From Streptococcus downei MFe28 (GTDB lineage: Bacteria > Bacillota > Bacilli > Lactobacillales > Streptococcaceae), in NCBI RefSeq assembly GCF_900459175.1, contig NZ_UHFA01000002.1:1860001-1924000 (forward strand): a stretch of DNA of 64,000 bases, given 5' to 3'. Of the stretch, positions 8,483 to 17,380 are shown one piece after another (the stretch's first letter is position 1; every line of letters starts with the position of its first letter). A program made the translations under genes and the position numbers. The notes below the pieces were generated by a model that worked only from the letters and a program-made list of their open reading frames with translations, ran no database searches and had not been told where the DNA came from.

Positions 8483-9121
8483 ATGAAAATTTATACCATT
8501 AAAAATCAAGTTGCTCTTGAAAACACCTATATTTTGGAAAATGAGCACGCGCTTCTAGTTATTGATCCTGGCAGCAATGGTCAAGAAATTCTGACTAAGC
8601 TAACTGACTTGGCTAAGCCTGTCGCCGCAGTGCTTTTGACCCATGCTCACTATGACCATATCATAAGTCTGGATGCTGTTCGCGACCACTTCCAAGAACC
8701 GCCTGTTTATATTTCTGAGCAAGAGGCTAGTTGGCTAGGCAGTCCTGTCGACAACCTGTCAGGCCTCCCCCGCCATGATGATATGGCAGATGTCACAGCT
8801 AGACCTGCTGATCACTTCTACCGCTACCGCCAGAACTATGAATTGGCTGGCTTTAATTTCTCAGTTGTCCCGACACCCGGACACTCCTGGGGCAGCGTCT
8901 CCCTAATTTTCAGGACTGATGAGATTGTCTTTTCGGGCGATGCCCTCTTCTGCGAGACCATTGGTCGAACTGATCTTCCGACTGGCAATGGCCAGCAGCT
9001 CCTGGACTCCATTCGCAGAGAACTTTTTACGCTACCTAACCACTACCAAGTTTATCCCGGCCACGGTTTTGATACCACTATTGGTCATGAGAAAACTTTC
9101 AATCCATTTTTTAGAAGTTAG
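8483..9121 (+). CDS. Metallo-beta-lactamase-fold hydrolase (glyoxalase II-like)
   Basis: A 212-residue enzyme with the dinuclear metal motif T-H-A-H-Y-D-H at 53-59, followed by P-T-P-G-H, S-G-D-A-L-F and Y-P-G-H-G, the ordered ligands of the glyoxalase II subfamily. Members hydrolyse S-lactoylglutathione or other thioesters; streptococcal copies are usually annotated only as MBL-fold hydrolases. ATG 8483 follows CGAGGT at a good distance, and a TATAAT at about 8448 can drive it. It stands alone; the convergent metF ends 156 bp beyond. The gap 9122-9277 is AT-rich without a feature I trust. Confidence 0.88.
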   Translation: MKIYTIKNQVALENTYILENEHALLVIDPGSNGQEILTKLTDLAKPVAAVLLTHAHYDHIISLDAVRDHFQEPPVYISEQEASWLGSPVDNLSGLPRHDDMADVTARPADHFYRYRQNYELAGFNFSVVPTPGHSWGSVSLIFRTDEIVFSGDALFCETIGRTDLPTGNGQQLLDSIRRELFTLPNHYQVYPGHGFDTTIGHEKTFNPFFRS

Positions 9122-9277
9122 ATAAAAGTTACTGCAATGGATGATGGTTTCTCTAGAATTTCTTTACCAAATTTCATGTTTGATTTAGCTATAACCAAAA
9201 ACGAATGGTTCTTATCTCCTATTATTTGGGCGTTAGAATCATTCGTTTTCTTATCAATAATTTTTAGTTTTGGAACA

Positions 9278-11113
9278 TTAGGGTTTTCTTTTTTGAATAT
9301 AGTCAATTAAATCCAAGGTTAAATCATAGCGTAGAAAAGGCGTAATCAGATAGATTCCATTAAAATACTCTAAAGCGCAGTCGATTAATTTCTTGCTTTC
9401 TGCCAAAGCAATTGCCTGACAGGCTTCTTTGTCATCTTTAACAGTTTCTAGCTTTTCCAGAAAGGCTTCTGACAAATGAATTCCCGGTACTTCATTATGG
9501 AGAAAAACAGCATTGTTATAGGATGTTATAGGCATAATGCCGATGAAAAAAGGCTGTTCATAAGTTTTTGTTAAACTTCCCAGTTGATGGATAATTTCTT
9601 CACTAAAAATAGGTTGTGTAATAAAATAATCTGCTCCTGCTTTAATTTTACGTTCAATAAGGCGATTGCTTTTTTCGAGCTGACGAACATTGGGATTAAA
9701 AGCTGCCGCCGTTGTAAAATGGGTTGCCCTTTTCAAACTGGCTCCACTATAGCCTTTTCCGTGATTTAATTGTTTAATTAGGGATAGTAATTTAAAACTG
9801 GTAGCATCATAAACACTAGTAGCTCCGGGAAAATCACCAATTTTTGTGGGATCTCCTGTAATAGCCAGAAGTTGATTGAACCCCAACACATCCATTCCCA
9901 ACAAGCGTGACTGCAAACCTATCATGTTATGATCGCGACAAGCGATATGGAGTAAAAATGGCGTTGCTATTTCATTTTTTAGTAGGGAAGCAAGACTAAG
10001 ATTACAAATGCGTGTTTTGGCTAAAGAATTGTCTGCTAAAGTAATAGCAGCAATATTCTTTTTATCTAAGGCTTTAATCCCTTCAATAAATTTTTCAATG
10101 GCCAAGGTTTTTGGTGGGTCAATCTCAGCAATAATCGTAACTTCCTTTTTAGCCTTATCTGCCAAAGTTTCTTTTTTAGCAATTTCATCAATGAGTTCTT
10201 CTTCAGTAATCAATGGGGTAATAGTCTTACGTTCAACTGGCTTTAAATTTTTGATGCCGCGTTTAATGGCTCTTATATGATCTGGGGTCGTTCCGCAGCA
10301 GCCGCCAATTAAACGGACCCCTTCTTCCACAAAAAGCTGAGCGCAGTATTCAAAATAATCTGCATTCTGACTAAAACGGTACTGGCCTTTTTCATCGTCA
10401 CCAGCAAATGATAAAAGGCTGGCATTAGGATAAGCAGACAGATAACTTTGTGCAAAAAGCGGAACCTGTTTGAAGGATTGAATCATGTGGTAAGGTCCTA
10501 AGTGGCAGTTTAATCCAACAATATCAGCACCCAGCATGACCAAATGGCTGAGGGCTTCCACTAGGGGGCGACCATCTTCTGTGATGCCTGCTTCATGGAG
10601 TGCCATATTGGTTATCAAGGGTAAATCCGTCAATGGCCTTATCGCTTTTATGACAGCCTCTAATTCTTCTCTATCATAGTAAGTTTCAAACAGTAAACCA
10701 TCCAGCTGCTCAGTTTCTAATAGTGCCTGTGCCTGCTCAACAGTCTCTTTGACAATATCTTCCAAGCTAAGATCGCACTGTCTTAGCCCTCGCGAAGCTC
10801 CTATCGTCCCTAGAACAAAAACATTTCTTCCTGCAGCCTGACGAGCGATCTCAGCTGCTTTTTGATTGATTTGCTTAACATCATTGTCATAGCCAAAACT
10901 TTTAAGGCGGTGGCGTTTGGCATCATAAGTATTAGTCTGAATGATATCAGCACCAGCATCAATATAAGCCTTATGAATGGCTAAAATACGTTCTGGGTGA
11001 CTAATATTATAGTAGGCATGGCAAGATTCCAGCCCTTCCGCATAAAGAAGGGTGCCCATAGCACCATCTGCCACTAAGATATCAGTTTTTAATTTATCTA
11101 GTAATTTAGACAT
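9278..11113 (-). CDS. metF: Bifunctional homocysteine S-methyltransferase / 5,10-methylenetetrahydrofolate reductase
   Basis: The N-terminal half (about 1-290) is a homocysteine methyltransferase with D-G-A-M-G-T near residue 17 and the zinc-binding G-G-C-C-G-T near 272. The C-terminal half is the FAD-dependent MetF barrel (starting around V-T-I-I-A-E-I-D-P-P) that makes 5-methyl-tetrahydrofolate. This two-domain 611-residue protein is standard in streptococci. It lies 16 bp after metE, so MetE and its methyl donor are co-produced. Base composition is noticeably AT-richer than in neighbouring housekeeping genes. Confidence 0.93.
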   Translation of the reverse strand: MSKLLDKLKTDILVADGAMGTLLYAEGLESCHAYYNISHPERILAIHKAYIDAGADIIQTNTYDAKRHRLKSFGYDNDVKQINQKAAEIARQAAGRNVFVLGTIGASRGLRQCDLSLEDIVKETVEQAQALLETEQLDGLLFETYYDREELEAVIKAIRPLTDLPLITNMALHEAGITEDGRPLVEALSHLVMLGADIVGLNCHLGPYHMIQSFKQVPLFAQSYLSAYPNASLLSFAGDDEKGQYRFSQNADYFEYCAQLFVEEGVRLIGGCCGTTPDHIRAIKRGIKNLKPVERKTITPLITEEELIDEIAKKETLADKAKKEVTIIAEIDPPKTLAIEKFIEGIKALDKKNIAAITLADNSLAKTRICNLSLASLLKNEIATPFLLHIACRDHNMIGLQSRLLGMDVLGFNQLLAITGDPTKIGDFPGATSVYDATSFKLLSLIKQLNHGKGYSGASLKRATHFTTAAAFNPNVRQLEKSNRLIERKIKAGADYFITQPIFSEEIIHQLGSLTKTYEQPFFIGIMPITSYNNAVFLHNEVPGIHLSEAFLEKLETVKDDKEACQAIALAESKKLIDCALEYFNGIYLITPFLRYDLTLDLIDYIQKRKP

Positions 11114-11129
11114 GAATGATCTCCTTATT

Positions 11130-13367
11130 TCAGCTTCCTAGTTTTCTGCGAACTTCCTTGGTTGCTGCGACTAAAACTTTGAGAGCTGCAAGCGTTTCAG
11201 GCTCTTGGCGGGTTTTCAGCCCGCAGTCAGGATTGACCCAAAACTGTTTAGGAGATAGTTTATGAAGAGGCCTTTCGATATTAGCAATAACTTCTTCTTT
11301 AGTCGGTACACGCGGTGAGTGGATATCGTAAACACCTAAGCCTATGCCCAGTGGATAGACAGCTGTCTCAAAAGATTCGATAATGTCCCCATGACTGCGG
11401 CTAGTTTCAATAGAGATCACATCCGCATCAAGTGCCCGAATAGAATCAATGATTTCATCAAATTTAGAATAGCACATGTGCGTGTGGATCTGCGTTTCAT
11501 CTTTAACGGAAGATGTAGCAATATGAAAGGCCCGAACGGCATCATCAAGATAGGCCTTTTGCTTAGCCTTGCGCAGTGGTAGCCCTTCACGAAGGGCAGC
11601 TTCGTCGACTTGGATGATAGCAATACCGGCATCTTCCAGAAGTTTGATTTCATCTTTGATGGCTAGACCAATTTGATCAAAGAGCTGTCTTCGCGGAATA
11701 TCTGTGCGTTCAAAAGACCAGTTGGTAATTGTAATCGGCCCTGTCAACATGCCTTTGACCGGACGGTCAGTCAAACTCTGCGCGTAAACCGTTTCACGGA
11801 CGGTCAAGGGTTTTATGTGCTGCACATCTCCGTAAATAATAGGCGGTTTCACAGCCCTAGAACCGTAAGACTGCACCCAGCCAAGCTTTGTCGTAGCAAA
11901 ACCTGCCAGCTGCTGACCAAAAAATTCGACCATATCGACTCGCTCAAATTCACCATGCACTAAAACATCAAGGTCTAAATCCTCCTGAATCTTGATCCAG
12001 CGTTTAATCTCAGCATTTATAAAGCCTTGATAATCCTCATCGCTGATTCTGCCGCGTTTCCAAGCTAAACGCGTCCGTCTGATTTCCTGCGACTGCGGAA
12101 AAGAACCGATCGTTGTCGTTGGCAAAAGCGGTAAATGCAGTTTTTTCTGCTGCAGATCTCTTCTCTTTTCAAAACTGCTGGCACGCTTAGTCGCTGCTTG
12201 CTCTGCATTTTCCAATTCAACATTTCTGAAATCGGCAGCTTGAAGGGCTTCAAAATGAGCGATATGCTCTTTATAAGCAGGTGTTTCTCGGCCGTCCAGC
12301 TTTTCTGCCAAAAGTTTGACTTCCTGCAATTTTTCATCAGCAAAGGCCAGACCATTTCGTAAAACAGTTTCCAAACCCGTCTCATTTTTAGCAGTCACAG
12401 GCACATGCAAAAGTGAACAAGAAGGCTGTACGATCACCTCAGCAGTATTTTCCTTGATCGTCTTTAAGAGTTCAGCAGTCTTCACAAAATCAGAACTCCA
12501 GATATTACGGCCATCAATCACACCTGCAAAGATTTCCTTACCTTTAAAAAGTCCTGATGTCAAAGCTGCAAGATTTTCTTCAAGACCATGGACAAAATCA
12601 AGTCCAAAAGCTGCAACAGGGAGTTGAGATAGGCTTTCGGCATTGATCAAAGCTTCAAAGTAAGTTTGAAAGATAAACTTAGCTTGAGGAATTTCCTTAG
12701 CAAAATAACCATAAACGCCTTTTGCTGCTTCAAGATATTCAGACCCCTCATCAGTCACAAAGATAGGCTCGTCAATCTGAATATAGACTGCACCTGCGTC
12801 AACTAATTCCTTGAAGACTTGTTTGTAGAGCGGCAGGAGACTTTTTACAGCAGCAGTGAAGTCTTCAACCCCCGATGACAGGGCTACATAGGTAATAGGG
12901 CCTGTGATAACGGGCTTTGCTTTCTCTCCCACAATCTCTCTTGCTTCTAAATAAAGTTCCAAAAGCCGATTATTATTAAGTTTAGGACGTTGTTTTGTCC
13001 ACTCTGGAACGATGTAGTGATAATTAGTATTAAACCATTTCTTCATGGCAGAAGCGACATTTTCTTTATTTCCCCGTGCAATAGAAAAGTATAAATCAAT
13101 ATCTACTTCTTCTTTAGAAAAGCGCTTAGGAATAATATTGAACTGCACAGACAAATCCAAAATCTGATCATAAAAGGAAAAATCACCAACCGGAATTAAA
13201 TCTAATCCTGCATTTAGCTGTTTTTTCAAAAAATCTGTGCGCAATGCTTTAGCACCCTCAAATAGTTCTTGCTGAGTGATTTTTTTTGACCAGTAAGATT
13301 CAATCAGCTTTTTCCATTCACGATTTTCTCCTAAACGCGGATAGCCTAAACTAGAAATTTTTGTCAT
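11130..13367 (-). CDS. metE: Cobalamin-independent methionine synthase
   Basis: Transfers the methyl group of 5-methyltetrahydropteroyl-tri-glutamate to homocysteine. The 745-residue length is typical. The C-terminal catalytic domain shows the zinc ligands in I-H-T-H-M-C-Y-S and [10 protein letters not shown]; the N-terminal domain starts S-S-L-G-Y-P-R-L-G, the folate-binding hallmark. ATG 13365-13367 follows a TAGGGAGGG ribosome site. Upstream are MET-box-like palindromes, so the operon metE-metF is probably under a LysR-type methionine regulator (MtaR/MetR family) encoded elsewhere. Confidence 0.95.
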   Translation of the reverse strand: MTKISSLGYPRLGENREWKKLIESYWSKKITQQELFEGAKALRTDFLKKQLNAGLDLIPVGDFSFYDQILDLSVQFNIIPKRFSKEEVDIDLYFSIARGNKENVASAMKKWFNTNYHYIVPEWTKQRPKLNNNRLLELYLEAREIVGEKAKPVITGPITYVALSSGVEDFTAAVKSLLPLYKQVFKELVDAGAVYIQIDEPIFVTDEGSEYLEAAKGVYGYFAKEIPQAKFIFQTYFEALINAESLSQLPVAAFGLDFVHGLEENLAALTSGLFKGKEIFAGVIDGRNIWSSDFVKTAELLKTIKENTAEVIVQPSCSLLHVPVTAKNETGLETVLRNGLAFADEKLQEVKLLAEKLDGRETPAYKEHIAHFEALQAADFRNVELENAEQAATKRASSFEKRRDLQQKKLHLPLLPTTTIGSFPQSQEIRRTRLAWKRGRISDEDYQGFINAEIKRWIKIQEDLDLDVLVHGEFERVDMVEFFGQQLAGFATTKLGWVQSYGSRAVKPPIIYGDVQHIKPLTVRETVYAQSLTDRPVKGMLTGPITITNWSFERTDIPRRQLFDQIGLAIKDEIKLLEDAGIAIIQVDEAALREGLPLRKAKQKAYLDDAVRAFHIATSSVKDETQIHTHMCYSKFDEIIDSIRALDADVISIETSRSHGDIIESFETAVYPLGIGLGVYDIHSPRVPTKEEVIANIERPLHKLSPKQFWVNPDCGLKTRQEPETLAALKVLVAATKEVRRKLGS

Positions 13368-13378
13368 TTTACCCTCCC

Positions 13379-13559
13379 TATAGTTTTTAAGTTAATATAA
13401 AGAAATTCATTAATTTAAAACTATAATCTATTTTTTGTTTTATGATAAAAATCATACTAGATATCCCTTTTTAAATCAACAATCTATGGATTTTTATTTT
13501 TTATCCTCTCATATAGTCTACAACTATAGATATAGCAGCAGATATAGTTATTAGCTATA
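13379..13559 (-). promoter_or_regulatory. Cluster of MET-box-like operators upstream of metE
   Basis: Two good 17-bp palindromes, TATAGTCTACAACTATA (13512-13528) and TATAGTTATTAGCTATA (13543-13559), lie 31 bp apart, three helix turns. Each matches 14 of 17 positions of the streptococcal MET-box consensus as I recall it (TATAGTTTSAAACTATA). Weaker half-matches sit at 13409-13425 and 13379-13395. MET boxes bind LysR-type regulators of methionine genes in streptococci. Confidence 0.65.
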
Positions 13560-13941
13560 TCAGACGCTTGAATTACCCACCAAAACTAGAGAAAATTAAA
13601 GCAGAAATGACAATAAAACGCAGATAATCTAAAGAGGAGGAGAAGACTCCATATTCTGTAAAATATACGTAATTCATTAGGGTTCTTCATCCTTCACAGC
13701 TTGGAGACTGGCGAATCCTAATGAAACTGCACAGAGTCAGTGTTGAAATGCTCTCACAGCGGATTTCAAACTAAGCTTAGGCATTAACGTCAAGACTTCG
13801 TCTGCTGATTTCTTATACGTAATCTTCAGAGATTGCCAAGGTTTGTGGGTAAGGATGCATCATATCATGGCAATTTATCTCATTTTCAGTCTATCTTTCT
13901 CCACGACTTAAGACGAAGAATCAGCAAGATTCTAGAAGGGT
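13560..13941. other. Non-coding gap upstream of metE operators
   Basis: No open frame with a ribosome site is visible. The stretch contains scattered short direct and inverted repeats (TACGTAAT twice, at about 13667 and 13817) but nothing I can name. It continues into the dispersed repeat at 13942. Confidence 0.4.
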
Positions 13942-14048
13942 GCGTCCTCAGTAGTTGATTGGCTGTACTTATCGCTTCACGATAGCATCCACCCTAATCA
14001 ACTGTGCGGGGGTGAGACGACGAAATCAAGATTTCTGTCTCACTCCCT
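13942..14048 (+). repeat. Dispersed inverted-repeat element, copy 1
   Basis: Shares the blocks GTTGATTGG, GTACTTATC, CCTAATCAACTGTGCGG and GAGACGAC-AAATC with a second copy at 21078-21204. GTTGATT and AATCAAC form inverted arms around the middle part. Similar sequence occurs between genes in many streptococci, but I do not know an established name. Confidence 0.65.
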
Positions 14049-14136
14049 AATTTTACAGAGTCGTAGGCGTGTTCAATTGGCAACGATGTATTGTTTTGAT
14101 TTTCAAAGAGTATAGCATCTCAGTTAAGTACATAAG

Positions 14137-14190
14137 AAAAACACACCCAGACCATTGCTTCAAGAAGCATTTCAGTCACTAGTGTGTTTT
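14137..14190 (-). terminator. Terminator of the P-type ATPase gene
   Basis: AAAACACAC and GTGTGTTTT form the base of a long hairpin directly after the stop codon. On the minus strand the right arm runs into a TTTTTC tract. An inner arm pair ATGCTTC/GAAGCA extends it. Confidence 0.7.
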
Positions 14191-14195
14191 AAACA

Positions 14196-16877
14196 TTATA
14201 TAGCTTTTTTATCTTGTCCTAAGGCCCTTTGAACAGCCTTGACTATTTCAACGAGGACGACAATGAGGAGACTGGCAACAATAACAGCTAACCATTGAGC
14301 CGTATCGAGGTGAGTAACGTGGAAGAGCTTGTTAAAACCAGGAATTACGATAGTCATCATGAGAATTAGAAAGGCCACTGGGATCGCCCAGTTAAAGGTT
14401 GGGTTACTAAATGGTCTAACCTTGAAAATCGATTGATAAACCGACTTAACATTAAAGGCATGGAGGAGTTGGATCAGACCTAGGGTTGCGAAGGTCATGG
14501 TCAAAGCATCCGCATGCATCATCTGACTATCGGTATGTTCTGGGAACATCAAGGCCCAGCCATAAATACCAATAACCAGAGCCGTTTGCAAGAGACCTTG
14601 ATAGATAATTGCACCAAAGACACCCCCATCAAAGAAGTTAGACTTGCGACCACGTGGCTTGTGGCTCATGACACCAGGCTCTGCTGGTTCGACCCCTAAG
14701 GCGATAGCTGGTAGGGTGTCGGTTACCAGATTAATCCACAGAAGATGAACAGGTTGGAGGACATCCCAGCCAAAGAGGGTGGCAAAGAAGATAGTGAAGA
14801 CTTCGGCCATATTGGCTGACAGCAGGTATTGGATAGATTTTTGGATGTTGGAGAAGACTTTACGTCCCTCTTCAACCGCAACGATAATGGTGGCAAAGTT
14901 ATCGTCCGCCAGAACCATATCAGAAGCTCCCTTAGAAACTTCTGTACCAGTAATTCCCATACCAATACCGATGTCAGCGGTCTTGAGGGATGGTGCATCG
15001 TTGACCCCGTCACCAGTCATGGCAACGACCTTGCCTTCATTTTGCCAAGCCTTGACAATCCGCACCTTATGCTCTGGTGATACCCGCGCATAGACAGAGT
15101 ATTTCCTAAAGACCTTTTGGAAATCATCGTCTGACAGTTCATTGAGCTCAGCACCTGTCAAGACATGACTTCGGCCGTCTTCTTCAATAATACCCAGACG
15201 TTTGGCAATAGCCTCGGCTGTATCTTGGTGGTCACCCGTAATCATAATTGGACGAATACCAGCTTCCTTGGCGACCGCAACTGCATGCGCGGCTTCTGGC
15301 CGCTCAGGGTCAATCATACCAACTAAGCCAGAGAAAATGAGGTCAGCTTCGACAATCTCAGATTCCAAGGTCGGAATGTCTGTCGTCCGCTTGTAGGCCA
15401 TCATCAGCACCCGCAGGGCTTGCTTCGCCAAGTCCTTGTTGGTAGCTAGAATGGCTTTCTTGTCCACATCCGTAATCGGACGAATTTGCCCGTTTTCCTC
15501 AATCTGAGTTACCCGTTTGAGCAATTGGTCTGGGGCCCCCTTGACCGCAACAAAGTAGGAATTGTCCGCTTCCTTGTGGATAGTAGACATAAGCTTACGG
15601 TCCGAATCGAAGGGCAGCTCAGCCACACGAGGCTCGCTCTGCAGGACTTCACACACATCAAAATTGTGGTCAAAGCCAAATTGAACTAGAGCCGTTTCGG
15701 TTGGGTCCCCGATCAATTTTCCTTGGGGGTCAATCTTGGTATCATTGGCGAAGTTCATAATCCGCAGGGTATTGTTATCGGCCGCAATATCCGCTGCTGA
15801 TGACTGGAGTTGACCGTTGGTATAAACTTTTTCAACGGTCATCTGATTCATGGTCAGGGTACCTGTCTTATCTGAGGCAATAATTTCAGTTGAACCCAGT
15901 GTTTCAACAGCTGGTAGTTTACGCACAATAGAATTACGTTTAGCCAAGGTCTTAGTTCCCATGGATAAGACGATGGTAACGATAGCGGGCAGTCCTTCTG
16001 GAATTGCTGCAACAGCCAAGGCCACAGCTACCATGAGTCCGTTCAAAGGTTCCTCACCGCGGATGAAAATACCAACTAAGAAGGTAATCAAGGCGATAAC
16101 GACAATTAAGTAGGTTAAGGCCTTGGAAAGCTGAGTCAGACTCTGTTTGAGAGGAGTCTCAGTCTCATCAGCATTGGCCAGCATATTAGCAATCTTACCT
16201 ACTTCGGTGTACATCCCCGTGTTGACCACAACACCAGAGCCACGTCCGTAGGTGACATTGGAATTTTGGTAGGCCATATTGAGGCGGTCACCAATTCCAG
16301 CATCTTCCGCTACATCAACATTCAGGTCCTTTTCAACTGGAACGGATTCCCCTGTCAGGGCTGCTTCTTCAATTTTGAGGGAGGCCGCTTCCAGCAGTCG
16401 CATATCAGCAGGGACCACATCACCAGCCTCTAGCAGAACCATGTCCCCTGGAACTAATTCCTTAGAATCAATCTCGGTCACATGGCCATCTCGACGGACT
16501 CGGGCCATGGGACTGGACATATCTTTGAGGGCTTCAATCGCTGCTTCTGCCTGCCCCTCCTGATAAACACCAAAAGCGGCATTGAGAATGACAACAGCCA
16601 CGATGATCAAAGCATCAGTCAGGCCACCCATCCCTTCGGTAATCACCGACAAGGCAGCAGCAACCAAAAGGATAATAATCATCAAATCCTTAAACTGGTC
16701 AATAAACTTGGTAATAATGCCTCGTTTTTCACCTTCGTCCAATTCGTTCTTTCCGTAAGTCTCTAATCGACTTTGCGCCTGGCTAGTGCTCAGGCCCTCT
16801 TTTGTGCTGTCGACTTCCTTGAGAACTTCTTCTCCCGTTTGAACATGATAGGGAAGTCTTTCTTGTTCTTTGTGCAT
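14196..16877 (-). CDS. P-type (IIA) cation-transporting ATPase, riboswitch controlled Ca2+/Mn2+ exporter
   Basis: An 893-residue membrane pump with TGES (175-178), PEGLP in transmembrane helix 4 (293-297), the phosphorylated D336 in D-K-T-G-T-L-T, and the hinge G-D-G-V-N-D. Ten transmembrane helices are expected from hydrophobicity, four before and six after the large cytoplasmic loop. The family is that of PacL, lactococcal YoaB and pneumococcal CaxP/MgtA, which export Ca2+ and/or Mn2+. The open frame reaches 17 codons further, but AAAGGAAAATT before ATG 16875-16877 fixes the start. An Mn2+ riboswitch upstream supports a role in manganese efflux. A BOX repeat lies in its 5' leader. Confidence 0.9.
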   Translation of the reverse strand: MHKEQERLPYHVQTGEEVLKEVDSTKEGLSTSQAQSRLETYGKNELDEGEKRGIITKFIDQFKDLMIIILLVAAALSVITEGMGGLTDALIIVAVVILNAAFGVYQEGQAEAAIEALKDMSSPMARVRRDGHVTEIDSKELVPGDMVLLEAGDVVPADMRLLEAASLKIEEAALTGESVPVEKDLNVDVAEDAGIGDRLNMAYQNSNVTYGRGSGVVVNTGMYTEVGKIANMLANADETETPLKQSLTQLSKALTYLIVVIALITFLVGIFIRGEEPLNGLMVAVALAVAAIPEGLPAIVTIVLSMGTKTLAKRNSIVRKLPAVETLGSTEIIASDKTGTLTMNQMTVEKVYTNGQLQSSAADIAADNNTLRIMNFANDTKIDPQGKLIGDPTETALVQFGFDHNFDVCEVLQSEPRVAELPFDSDRKLMSTIHKEADNSYFVAVKGAPDQLLKRVTQIEENGQIRPITDVDKKAILATNKDLAKQALRVLMMAYKRTTDIPTLESEIVEADLIFSGLVGMIDPERPEAAHAVAVAKEAGIRPIMITGDHQDTAEAIAKRLGIIEEDGRSHVLTGAELNELSDDDFQKVFRKYSVYARVSPEHKVRIVKAWQNEGKVVAMTGDGVNDAPSLKTADIGIGMGITGTEVSKGASDMVLADDNFATIIVAVEEGRKVFSNIQKSIQYLLSANMAEVFTIFFATLFGWDVLQPVHLLWINLVTDTLPAIALGVEPAEPGVMSHKPRGRKSNFFDGGVFGAIIYQGLLQTALVIGIYGWALMFPEHTDSQMMHADALTMTFATLGLIQLLHAFNVKSVYQSIFKVRPFSNPTFNWAIPVAFLILMMTIVIPGFNKLFHVTHLDTAQWLAVIVASLLIVVLVEIVKAVQRALGQDKKAI

Positions 16878-16937
16878 AATTTTCCTTTCTACATTACTGG
16901 TAAAAATATAGGGACAAGCTGGGCTCATCTCAAATTC

Positions 16938-17040
16938 ATACTCTTCGAAAATTACAATTTTCCGTCGTTAACTCACCTTGCCGTACTCCAGTACTGTCTT
17001 CAGTTCGTTGCCTTGGCAAATTTCGATTTTCATTGAGTAT
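16938..17040 (+). repeat. BOX-like repeat, copy b (short form, 103 bp)
   Basis: Has both BOX termini (ATACTCTTCG and TTCATTGAGTAT) and the core TAACTCACCTTGCCGTAC, without the extra hairpin modules. It sits between the riboswitch terminator and the ATPase start codon, so it is transcribed (in antisense orientation) in the ATPase mRNA leader. Confidence 0.88.
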
Positions 17041-17058
17041 CAGGCCAACTTTTCCAGT

Positions 17059-17090
17059 AAAAAAAGAGACCTGTTTTAAAAACAAGTCTC
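17059..17090 (-). terminator. Riboswitch-linked intrinsic terminator
   Basis: GAGAC-CTGTTTT pairs with AAAACA-GTCTC, and on the minus strand the hairpin is followed by TTTTTT. It closes the yybP-ykoY leader and is probably the expression platform. Confidence 0.85.
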
Positions 17091-17190
17091 GCTGTTTAAG
17101 TCAGTGCCGGAAATTTCTTTCGTAATGACGACAGTGACACGATTGCAGGGCTTTCAATCGCTCCGCCAATCGTCTGCTACTCCCTTGATA
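17059..17190 (-). ncRNA. yybP-ykoY (Mn2+-sensing) riboswitch
   Basis: Read on the minus strand, the leader starts AAGGGAGTAGC (17175-17185), the conserved L1 element of the yybP-ykoY class. A stem region follows, then GTCATTACGAAAG and GCACTGAC, then the terminator hairpin. The class binds Mn2+ and, in streptococci and lactococci, turns on P-type ATPases of the type encoded here by preventing termination. A perfect promoter lies immediately upstream. I have not folded it; the second conserved loop is less clear than the first. Confidence 0.75.
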
Positions 17191-17198
17191 TAACAACT

Positions 17199-17227
17199 AT
17201 TATAGCAAATTCCCTATTACTTCTCAA
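17199..17227 (-). promoter_or_regulatory. Promoter of the riboswitch/ATPase transcript
   Basis: On the minus strand TTGAGA (17222-17227) and TATAAT (17199-17204) are separated by 17 bp. The -35 box overlaps the last codons of the upstream ORF remnant. Confidence 0.8.
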
Positions 17228-17380
17228 CACCTTGACCAGACGTTGGATTGTAGACCGCTTCCGCTTCACGTTTTTCACCGAAAATATCTTCTACACGACA
17301 GCGAACGTATTTGACACAAAGTCTATTATAGTACGCATAAAGTAAGTGAAGGAGACCATCCTTAGTTTGATATAGAGTTC
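17217..17380 (-). pseudogene. 3' remnant of an unidentified gene, cut by IS982-family element
   Basis: A frame of 54 codons runs from the edge of the insertion sequence to TAA 17217-17219. It ends in about 33 residues of normal composition (V-R-C-R-V-E-D-I-F-G-E-K and N-P-T-S-G-Q-G-V-E-K). I do not recognise the protein. The upstream part is not on the other side of the element, so more than a simple insertion occurred. It may also be chance. Confidence 0.35.

Noticed and set aside
9118..9306. 62-codon minus-strand frame in the AT-rich gap after metF
   Set aside because: It starts inside metF without a ribosome site. The composition is not impossible for a protein, but nothing supports it.
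14091..14113. GATTTTCAAAGAGTAT near the ATPase terminator as another BOX copy
   Set aside because: Only one terminus-like segment is present, without the core or a partner end; at most a degenerate remnant.
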